Assembly (NCBI GenBank): GCA_947044405.1
Contig: CAMRHE010000205.1
Coordinates: 1,860,001 to 1,924,000, forward strand
DNA: 64,000 nucleotides
Origin: Leptodactylus fallax
Taxonomy: Eukaryota; Chordata; Amphibia; Anura; Leptodactylidae
Direction of reading: 5' to 3'
Shown here piece by piece: positions 55,731 through 64,000 of this stretch (position 1 is its first letter; each line of letters opens with the position of its first letter). A program made the position numbers and the translations under genes. The notes beneath the pieces are model-generated. The model made no database searches, was not told the DNA's origin, and worked only from the letters and a program-made list of their open reading frames with translations.

Positions 55731-57525
55731 GATGATTCATGACTGTCCTTTTTTTGCTTCTGCTTTCTAAACATGTGCAAAAAAAAAACCCCCCAAAAAA
55801 CTGACAATAATAACAGACGGTATAACGGACGATCCATTAGCCATAGACGATAATGTTTAAAAATAACTGACACTTGACATCCGTCATAAGTCCATTATTT
55901 AAATGGACACAAAAGTCCTGCACCTCGCGCTATGTCCACTAAAAAAACGGACATGTAACGGATTTGGTGAAAACGGGCACTAACAGACAGCAGAAATTGA
56001 AATCAATGGTATTTTTAACGGATTATTTATCTGTTGGTGTCTGTTGTTAACATTTTGTAACAGATGCTAGTAATGGACTCTAGTAATAGTAGTGTGAATG
56101 CCCCCTTAGATTACATTGTGCGGACCTGTACGACGGAGAGCCGGACCGCTAAAACAGCATATACCTGCGGATACCCGCAGACCCCATAGACTATAATGTG
56201 GTCCACCAGGTGTACACCATTTTTATAATGAAGCCAGCACATAGAAAAGTCCTTTGTGCAGGACTTTTCTCTCTGATGATTTTCGTCGGTTTCTGCAGCA
56301 GAGTCCTAACAACTGATCCCACACAGTTACGCTAGGTTCACACTAATGTTCGGGCTTCCGTTCTTCGGGTCTGCTTGGGGACCAGAAAAACGGAAAACCT
56401 ATCCGCTTAAAAAAAAATTAATAGAGTTAAATAGACTTTAATAGGGTCCGCTGGGTTTCCACCTTGAAATCGGCGGAGAGAAAAGTCCTGCAAGCAAATT
56501 TTAAGCAGAATGGGGGACAGAGACCTTGAATGGTCCCCAAACACTAGTGAAACTGCAGCCTTATGTACTATACAACTGTGTGGCATGGCCAGTTTGATAA
56601 ACATACTAAGCCTCAGGTGTGTTTGACACAAGGCAGTGACACAAGGATGCACAAAAACATGAGGGGGTTAAAAATAAAAAAACAAAAACAAAAAGAGGAA
56701 GAAAAAAAAATCCCCAAAAGGGTTTGGTGCTGATAAGGGGGCTTATTCCCTAATCAGTAGCCAGCGGAAGGAGGGAGAAAGAAGTGAAACAAAAAAAAAA
56801 AAGTACAGGGACAGTAGTGGAAGGTGGGATGGAGGGATAGAAGGTAATGCCAGGAAGCTCAGCTATTGCCAGGAGGTGCTACCAGAGGCTCACAGTAACA
56901 GCACAGTAGCTGTCCTGCTCACAATTCCCAGAGGGAGTGATGCGAGTAGGGAAGTTACTGTTAAATTGAACTGTACAGACCAATCAAATGCAGCGATGGT
57001 ACCATGGTACGCCCCCTTATCCTCAACAATGATTGGTGCTATGTATTGCACCAATCACTGTCAGATGCCGGCTTACCTGCTAGCACAAATGCAATGATCC
57101 AAGCGTCTGTTACTTTTTAACATTAAAGTCTATGGGTAACTGACAGTAAAGGACAGGTGTCCGTTACTCTCAGTTATACTGTCCGTTATTACTGTCTGTT
57201 TTTTTTTTCTGCGCATGCTCAGAAAGCAGAAACCAAAAAGCAAAAAAACTAGACAGTAAAAAATGGACACATTAAATGGATCAGTTAAAAAAACAGACAC
57301 ATTAACTTCAGTTAGTGTCCGTTAATGTCTGTTATGATAGGTGTCCGTTTTTTTGGGGGGTTTTTTAACGGACACTATCAGAAAGGAAATCAACGGTAGT
57401 GTGAACCCTGCCTTAAGGGATTAAATAATAGTAGTGTGAACACAGCCTAAATTAGACTAGACAATCCTAAACTGCCTCAGATTTATGAAAGTGTCTGATG
57501 AGGTTTGATAAATATGGTGTATTGT
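55731..57525. repeat. Gene-free stretch of diverged MITE-like repeats
   Basis: Segments around 55740-56110 and 57120-57420 are related to each other (CTTTCTAAACATGTGC, TAACGGACACTAACAG, GTGTCCGTTTTTT). 56335-56640 starts AGGTTCACACTAATGTTCGG, a terminal motif that recurs at 57526, 57690 and 60740-60750. No gene frame is recognised. Confidence 0.5.
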
Positions 57526-57704
57526 TAGGCCAGGTTCACATCTGCAAGTAGGAAACTCTGCTGAAAATCACCAGAGAGAAAACTCCTTTACGGGGGACTT
57601 TTCTTTGCGCAAATTTCAGTATAAAAATGGTGGACACCCAGCGGACTCCGTTATAGTCTATGGGGTCTGCAGGTAACCCATGCTCAGGTGTGAACCTAGC
57701 CTAC
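57526..57704. mobile_element. Small MITE with AGGTTCACA ends
   Basis: The left end TTAGGCCAGGTTCACATCTG and the right end CAGGTGTGAACCTAGCCTA are inverted repeats. About 179 bp. Confidence 0.65.
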
Positions 57705-58145
57705 TATATAGTCTAACATTACACCAGTGATTGGTTGAACTCAAATTTCTTGGGGTTTTCTGGGTGTATTTTTGGAGCACAGTGTGGTAGGCCACGCCCC
57801 TTTACTGTGAGTCCACGCCCCTTTTTGTACAAGTCATAAAAGATATTACAGATGTTAGAGAATTTATTTGGTGAAAATGATACCAGAATTATGGAGCATT
57901 TTACTTGATGAATCTCCACCATTGTATGTGCTGGATGGCTTGTATGTGATTTCTGACTCTCTGACTGACGCTCGGGTCACACCTGTGTTCAGGTTTGGGG
58001 GGGGTCAGGTTTCCGCCCAAAAAGGGCAGAAAATGCAGGGAAAAAAGTCCTACTTGCAGGTCTTTTAGCTCTGAATTTTTAAATGGGGAACAGAATCCCC
58101 AGGTGAAGCTATGAACCTAGGCTCAGTCAGAAGTCAGGAATCAGA
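57705..58145. repeat. Dispersed repeat fragment (CCACGCCCCTTT type)
   Basis: 57720-57880 contains GGTGTATTTTTGGAGCAC-like and TAGGCCACGCCCCTTTACTG motifs. It is related to 62640-62790 (GGCCACGTCCCTTTGCTAAA, TTGCACAAGTTGGAAAAG). No gene. Confidence 0.55.
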
Positions 58146-58295
58146 CTCATGTATCACAGCTCACGTATCACACCTCATGTATCACAGCTCATGTATCACA
58201 CCTCAGGTATCACAGCTCATGTATCAGACTCATGTATCAGACTCATGTATCACAGCTCAGGTATCACAGCTCAGGTATCACAGCTCATGGAGCTT
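58146..58295. repeat. 13-bp tandem repeat
   Basis: About eleven units of CATGTATCACAGCT/CAGGTATCACACCT with variants. Short open frames here are repeat-encoded. Confidence 0.85.
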
Positions 58296-58467
58296 CTCAG
58301 CAGCAGCTCATACATTGTATCTTGTACTCCTGAGGGTGAGCAGTGAGGTCAGTCAGAGGTGAGCCAGGAGATGGAGGAGAGGAGTCTGCACCAATAGCAC
58401 AGCCACAGACATCACTGCCCTGCTCTCCTGGAGACAGAGGAGCAGCAATGCTTTATTTAATCAAAAC

Positions 58468-58505
58468 ACTGATTGGCTGAGGCCCCTGAGCCTCAGCCAA
58501 TCAGT
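58468..58505. repeat. Perfect 16-bp inverted repeat (hairpin)
   Basis: Arms ACTGATTGGCTGAGGC and its exact complement around the 6-base loop CCCTGA. Each arm contains a CCAAT box. A GT repeat lies just downstream at 58543-58558. Confidence 0.9.
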
Positions 58506-58729
58506 AATAGTATCCTTTTAGCCCTGCCCTCCCCTCCCCGATCTGTGTGTGTGTGTGTGGATTACATCGTGCAGTCACTTGTTACCCTGCACACAGGGGG
58601 AGAGGCTGTGTCCTGGGGCAGACACATACAAGGTAGTGCTCTGGTATTACTGAGGGCCTGAGTGGTGGCAAAGGGCACAGGCTCAGCTCAATGTAAGCAG
58701 GTAATATAATGGGGGTGTCACCTGTGAGG

Positions 58730-59815
58730 AGAATCCTAAGCCGTGTGGTTTCTGCCAGTGTGTAGCTCATGTAGTACTGCCTGTCATTTGGGTGCATTGT
58801 AAAGCACTGGTAAAAAATGAAACAAAATGACAGACAGTGTACAAAAGTCACGTCCTCTCTGTCATTTTGGTGCCTTGCAAAAAACTGCTTTTTGTTTCAT
58901 GTGGTTTTTACGCATGTAGTACTGCCTGTCACCTTGGTGGTGTTGCAATAACTGCATTGTGCCCATGTGGTTTCTGCCAGTGTGTAACTCATATAGTTCT
59001 GCCTGTCATTTTGGTGCATTGTAATGGACTGGTAAAAAAAACAAATGAAACAAAAGGCAGTTTTTTTGCAACCGCACCAAAATGACAGAGGGCATGTGCA
59101 CTGGCAAAAACTACATATGCAAAAGTCACATGTCCTCTGTCATTTTGGTGCATTGCAAAACTGCCTTTTGTTTCATGTGGCTTTTACCAGTGTGTTACTC
59201 ATGTAGTACTGCCTGTCACCTTGGTGGTGTTGCAATAACAGCCTTTTGCTCATGTGTTTTCTGCCAGTGCATTACTCATGTAGTACTTGCCAGTTATTTT
59301 GGTGACTTGTAAAGCACTGGTAAATACCACATGAAACAAAAGGCAGTTTTTTGCAACCCACCAAAATGATAGTGTGCAAAAGTCACATGTCTTCTCTGTC
59401 ATTTTGGTGCATTGCAAAAAACTGCCTTTTATTTCATGTGCTATTTACCAGTGCTTTACTTATGTTTTATTGCCTGTCAGTTTGGTGGTGTTGCAATAAA
59501 ATAACTGCCTTGTGTCGATGTGGTTTCTGCCAGTGTGTAACTCATGTAGTACTACCTGTCATTTTGGTGCATTGTAATGCACTGGTAAAAAAACAAATTA
59601 AACAAAATGACAGAGTTGCATGTGCACTGGCAGAAAACACATATGCAAAAGCCATATGCCTTCTGTCTGCCATTTTGGGGCTTTGCAATAACTGCCTTTT
59701 GCACATGTGGCTTTTACCAGTGTGTTACTCATGTAGTACTGCCTGTCACCTTGGTGGTGTTGTAATAACTGCCTTTTGCACATGTGGTTTCTGCCAGTGT
59801 GTCCCTCCTCTATCT
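58730..59815. repeat. Tandem/dispersed array of about 130-260-bp units
   Basis: Repeated segments: GTCATTTTGGTGCATTGCAA, TTTTGTTTCATGTGG, CCAGTGTGTTACTCATGTAG and CACCTTGGTGGTGTTGCAAT recur five to six times, some inverted. Frames such as 59351-59929 are products of the array and encode no recognisable protein. Confidence 0.75.
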
Positions 59816-59946
59816 ATGGTTTCCACTGTTATGGTCGTGGTGTTATCCATAAAGGTTCTTATTCATGTCCATATGGACCTTGGATTTTCTATTCTGGCCC
59901 TGTTTTATGAAAGGTTGCATGATGTTTGATACATTTGGCGCATCTA

Positions 59947-60596
59947 CCGTGTTTCTCTGAAAATAAGATGGGGTCTTGTATTATTTTTTGCTCCAAAAGA
60001 TGGGTTAGGGCTTATTTTCAGGGAATGTCTTATTTTTTTCCATGAACAACAATCCACTCACCAGACCCCCTTACACCCGAAACAATTAGAGTCTGCAAGT
60101 GCCAATGGTGGACGGGCCCTCACACACAGATCTGTGTCACTCCTGTCACTGTCGGGTCCCTTGCCATTGCATCAGTGTTCCACTGCAGCTTAGTGTAGCA
60201 GGTGGCTCCCCCTGGTGACCGGAAGCAGCCACAATGGAGTGATGGCAGCAGGACTAGCTGATCTGTGTGTGAGCCCAGCACTAGCAGTATACAACCCTTA
60301 TTGTTGTGGAGAATTATCTCACTAGTGTCATCTTGTACAGATAGCTCACTTAAAGTCAATGTCCAATTCTTTTGGGGGTGTCCATTTTCCTTGATGAAGG
60401 GTCTACTGTATCTGTTCTTCTGTATTCTATTTACTATTTTACATGTGTAGCTGCCTGGACACTTTTTTTTTTTTTTTAATGAACTGTAGCTTAGGGCTTA
60501 TTTTTGGAGTAGGGTTTATATTTCAAGCATACTCCAAAAATTCTGAAATATTCTAGGTCTTAATTTGGGGGTAGGTCTTATTTTCGGAGAACACGG
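59947..60596. mobile_element. TA-flanked MITE with AAAATAAG ends
   Basis: The 650-bp element has ends CCGTGTTTCTCTGAAAATAA and the complement of TCTTATTTTCGGAGAACACG. TA lies on both sides (59945-59946, 60597-60598), with subterminal GGGCTTATTTTCAGGG. It is consistent with a mariner-type nonautonomous element. Confidence 0.8.
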
Positions 60597-61261
60597 TATA
60601 TGTTTACCACATCTGTTCTGACATACACTTTAGAAATAGACCATGGTCTGTGGGTAACCGCTTTTTAAGCAGACCGGGTTTCCGTTTTTTTGGGTCCCCA
60701 AGCGGACCTGAAGAACGGATACCGAAACGCTAGTGTGAACCTAACATAAACGCTCACTTTCACAACCACATTACAGAAGTGTAAAAATGGAAAATGTCAA
60801 ATATATATATTTATTTATTTATTTATATTTTTTTTACAAATAACTGTATTTTGAGACTTTTTTGGAATTCTGGAGTGAAAGGCTTCATAAATTCGCCCTA
60901 ATGTATTGAAAATGAGTCATATTACAATATAATATACTGTATGTATTATATCTGTGACCTGTGGTATTAGGCTGTGTTCACACTACCGTTATTACAGTCC
61001 GTTCCTGTCAGTAGCAGATTAATGGACACAGACAAAGCCCCTCCTTCTGCTTCTGATCCCATTGACTATAATGTAAACATTATAAGGCATATCCTTAGGA
61101 AGGCCATTAGTATTAGATCAGCGGGTGGTCCGACACCCGAGACGCCTGCAGATCACCGATATCCTGACAGCATGCCGCATCGCTCACTCGCTGTAAAAAC
61201 TGTAGCATCGAGATTAGGTATTGCAGCGTTGCCCCATTGAAATCTGAAACAGCACTGTAGT
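60597..61261. repeat. Gene-free stretch with MITE fragments
   Basis: 60680-60750 ends GCTAGTGTGAACCTAAC. 60968-61010 begins TTAGGCTGTGTTCACACTAC. 61080-61190 is a relative of the 47.9-kb MITE. AT microsatellite-like tracts lie at 60800-60830. Confidence 0.5.
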
Positions 61262-61435
61262 ACCTATATACAGGTTATATATATATAATAACTATACAGG
61301 GGCATGAGGACATCACTGTATATGGGGACTTGTGAACTGTATATCAAGTCATGTGTAAATCACTGTATATAGGGGCATGAGGACATCACTGTATATGGGG
61401 ACGTGTGGACATCACTGTATATCACTTACCAGGTT
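61262..61435. repeat. Short tandem repeat around GACATCACTGTATATGGGGAC
   Basis: About five units of CATCACTGTATATGGGGAC with variants, plus a TATATATA tract. Confidence 0.7.
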
Positions 61436-61591
61436 ACTAATGCAGCTCCCGGGATCTGTTCTTGCACACAGGATGTGTGCATCTTCTATCCTGCTCCCAG
61501 AACCTTCACTATGGTGCCGCTGGGACTGGGGAGCAGAATAAAAGATGCACACATCCTTTGTGCAAGAACAGATCCCGGGAGCTGCATTAGT
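61436..61591. mobile_element. Long hairpin: about 65-bp inverted repeats
   Basis: The left arm, from ACTAATGCAGCTCCCGGGAT to CCTGCTCCCAG (61436-61501), pairs with the right arm (about 61524-61591) with about four mismatches. The loop is about 22 bases. It is probably a foldback MITE or a young inverted duplication. Confidence 0.8.
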
Positions 61592-62255
61592 GTTCTGTAA
61601 GTATAATGTAATTATAGTAACAGTATGTGGTGGGGGGACTACTACAGTGATAGTGCCCCCCACAGTTATTAACATTACCTGTGGGTCTGGGGGGCATTAT
61701 TACAGTTATAGTGACCCACCCCACAGTTTATAACATTACCTGTGTAAGGGGGAGACTATTACCTGTTGGGGGCACTATCTGTAATACATACATGGTAAGG
61801 GAGTGATGGTCGCCTTCACCTCACTGGTTTTGGTAATTTTATATAAGCACCTCTATATCACTGTATGGTAGGGTTGTTGTATATAATACAAGGGCATATA
61901 TTAGACCATGGGGATGTAATTGTCTATTAAGATTGCTGTTGTTATATAGTAAGGTGTAAATATTCTGTATATAAAACTATATGTGTTACAGTATATCTAT
62001 AAATAATGAGGTGCTTGTATATTTATGTTGGGTACATGATGTTTCTATGTATAGATATAGTGTGTGCACTTATGCAAAATATACAGCATATACACACAGA
62101 AAACTCTACAGATCATATCTGCAGGATGTCAGGCGTTCACCATTTAGGCTAGGGCTAGATGCAGACATGTAGTTGTATTATTACATTGCACCTAAAGATA
62201 ATGAAAGTTATTGAGCTGCGATCGGAACATACTAAATAAAAAATATATATATTAT
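61592..62255. other. No gene seen
   Basis: 61600-61800 has degenerate repeats of GTGGGGGGCACTATTACAGT type. The rest is AT-rich and unassigned. Confidence 0.45.
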
Positions 62256-62800
62256 GGGGCAGATTTACTAGCAGTAGAGCAGGTTTGGTCAGTTTTCTGG
62301 CGTACAAAGCATAAAAAGTTGCACATTTTTTTTTAGCAAATCATGAGTTTTTAAGCTAAAAATCAGCGACTTTTTGCTTATTGCACTGTCCTCACCACTT
62401 TCGACCTCAACAGATTTATTTATGGGCATAAATTGAGTCTGGAAATCTACACCAGCTATGAGCTGATGTAGATTTCCCTCCAGGCGCACTTCCTAAAGGA
62501 GGGCATGGTTTGTCTAACCCCAGTCTTCAGAAATATATATACATGTTACAGTATACATGTTGTCTTTTAACTGCACCAGATTTATCATAGTATGTGTTGC
62601 TTTAAGCTAAATCTGGCATATAGTTAGACTGTCAAGTCCAACATTGCGTCACTTATTAGTTGGCTTGAAAGTTCTTGGTGTATTTTTGGTGCAACTTAGG
62701 CCACGTCCCTTTGCTAAAAGGCCACACACCTATTTTGCACAAGTTGGAAAAGTGTCTAAAGTACTTGATAAATGTGGTGCATGTTAGACAGCTATTTGGT
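62256..62800. repeat. Dispersed repeat, two parts
   Basis: It begins GGGGCAGATTTACTAGCAGT and ends around GATAAATGTGGTGCATGTTAG. It is related to 57470-57880. It is the kind of repeat abundant in anuran genomes (from general knowledge). No gene. Confidence 0.55.
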
Positions 62801-64000
62801 TCAAATTACATCAACTTAGTGTCTACCATTGCTTCTTAGGTGCCCATTCTGCCCTCTGTAACTGTTATACTTATATTCTGTTGTGTTTTTTTTTTGTTTT
62901 TTTTTTTTGTTTTTTTTTTTAGACAAAATCTACTTTCATATGATGTTATCAGTCATAGTCCTACAGGTATGTGATGAACAGATAAATTACAAGAGGTAGG
63001 TGACTGTTTTCTGTGATTTTATTGTCTGTTTTCAAGAAAAATTGTATCAGTGTCGTCCAAATAATGCTCAAGAGAGGCCAAAAAAATGGTAAAAAAATTT
63101 GTCCTTAACCCCTCCAGAAAATGTGGACTTTGCTGCATGAAGGTTAAGACCTTCTGCACATAGAGGAATATGGTCTGCATACAGTACTGGACATTAGACC
63201 TGCAGAGAGGCAGAGACTCCTAGCATCATAGGTCACTATGATGTTTGTTGTTTGGGTCTCTGGACTGGGTTCAGGCCAGAAAATCCGGCTGATAGACAGA
63301 CTAGATTTTCTAGACTGTATTCCCTGTGTGTGGTTTGCCTAACAGGTCCTAGTTCCCAAAGTGGTCTGGGATTGGGGGATGTTGCATTGGTGGAGCAGTG
63401 TGGTGGTCTGGAAAGGAGCCAAGGGTTATCACCAGAACATCATCTGGAATGTAACAGACCAGAAGACCAGACTGGTGCAAGGATCATGGTCAAGCGTAGA
63501 ACAACTAGAACCAGGCAGATAAACCAGAGGACAAAGTTGGAGAATAGTCATGAAAAAGGCTGGGTTCAGGATCAGAGACATTTGTCAAAAGAAATAGCCA
63601 TAAGACGAACAAGAGCTAAGGAAGGACATGTCATGATTACCAAATGCTGTTCACCACCCGAGGACCTTTTCAAGTAGACTGCTTGGCCTGATCTTTTCTG
63701 GAGGTGAAAGTTTCTAGGCAACCTGTCACTGATGGCAGAAAAGATAAGAAGAGCCGTGTCTAGGAAACACAAAGTCACAGGTAACCCAGAAACGCAATCT
63801 TACACGATGGTTGGCCAGAACCACTCTGGAGTGCGGAGTGCTAACATACTTGAAAGTTGAATAATCGTCTGGATTCACTAACTCCTTGCTAGTGACACTA
63901 GGTTTACTCTCGCGTCATATTGTCTGTTGCTCTGGTCCTCTGATGGACATGCAGACCGCTAAGACAAATAGGGAGCACTATGGACCCCAGTGATAATGGT
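62801..64000. other. No gene seen; poly(T) tract
   Basis: A T-rich run with isolated G lies at 62888-62921. A 141-codon frame at 63252-63677 has no recognisable domain, no splice-site context I can support and unremarkable composition. I regard it as chance. Confidence 0.45.

Noticed and set aside
59351..59929. 192-codon plus-strand frame
   Set aside because: It lies in the tandem array at 58730-59815, and its peptide repeats match the DNA repeats.
63252..63677. 141-codon plus-strand frame near the window end
   Set aside because: No recognisable motif, no repeat or homology support and no promoter or splice evidence. It is likely a chance frame.

Overview
This is a repeat-dominated piece of a vertebrate nuclear genome, most likely an anuran amphibian. 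I found no intact host protein-coding gene. The taxonomic reading is an inference. It rests on Tx1-clade (L1-like) retrotransposons inserted in a U2 snRNA gene, a vertebrate-type DIRS element with a trailing SGNH-hydrolase-like domain, Tc1 elements, many TTAA-flanked and hAT-like nonautonomous DNA transposons, and spliceosomal U2 RNA sequence. There is no sign of a bacterium, phage or plasmid: no operons, no ribosome binding sites and no CRISPR array.

Bases 1-28157 form one structure. The first 42 nt of a U2 snRNA gene (minus strand, 28116-28157), with its upstream promoter region, is interrupted by a head-to-tail stack of retrotransposons. All of them run in the same direction as U2. Reading along the minus strand, the order is: U2 nt 1-42, element B2 (about 5.4 kb plus a nested Tc1 transposon), U2-derived bases, element A3 (6.05 kb), U2 nt 38-63, element A2 (6.05 kb), a 125-bp G/C-only block, 5'-truncated B1, U2 nt 38-53, an 884-bp noncoding poly(A) retroposon, U2 nt 38-63, and A1, which leaves the window. 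A is GC-rich and B is AT-rich. They are two distinct two-ORF families: ORF1 has three CCHC knuckles, and ORF2 has an APE-like endonuclease, a YMDD reverse transcriptase and a C-terminal Cys/His knuckle. Their 3' ends abut the same U2 target, as known for the U2-specific Keno lineage of Tx1-clade elements. Nearly every ORF carries small frameshifts, many in homopolymers.

Bases 28158-30925 hold the U2 5' flank, with a Staf/ZNF143-like site, an octamer-like site and a possible PSE, followed by a fourth, 5'-truncated A copy. Bases 30926-33750 hold a 31-bp minisatellite, a complete but broken Tc1 element inside a degenerate AT-rich tandem repeat, and a TTAA-flanked MITE. Bases 33880-38770 are a decayed DIRS-like tyrosine-recombinase retrotransposon. 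Bases 39119-39891 hold a second copy of the U2-site noncoding retroposon, here with a 68-bp target duplication.

Bases 40600-49300 are nonautonomous DNA elements, three snRNA-type distal promoter modules (octamer plus Staf site), a degenerate tRNA-Leu-like sequence and remnants of a third Tx1-like family (C). Bases 49480-53000 are a decayed L1-like ORF2 split by a hAT-like element (8-bp duplication) and a TTAA element. From 53060 to the end the window holds foldback elements, minisatellites, MITEs and old repeats with no recognisable gene.

The most notable feature is that one U2 gene has served repeatedly as a landing pad for two LINE families and for an unrelated noncoding RNA.
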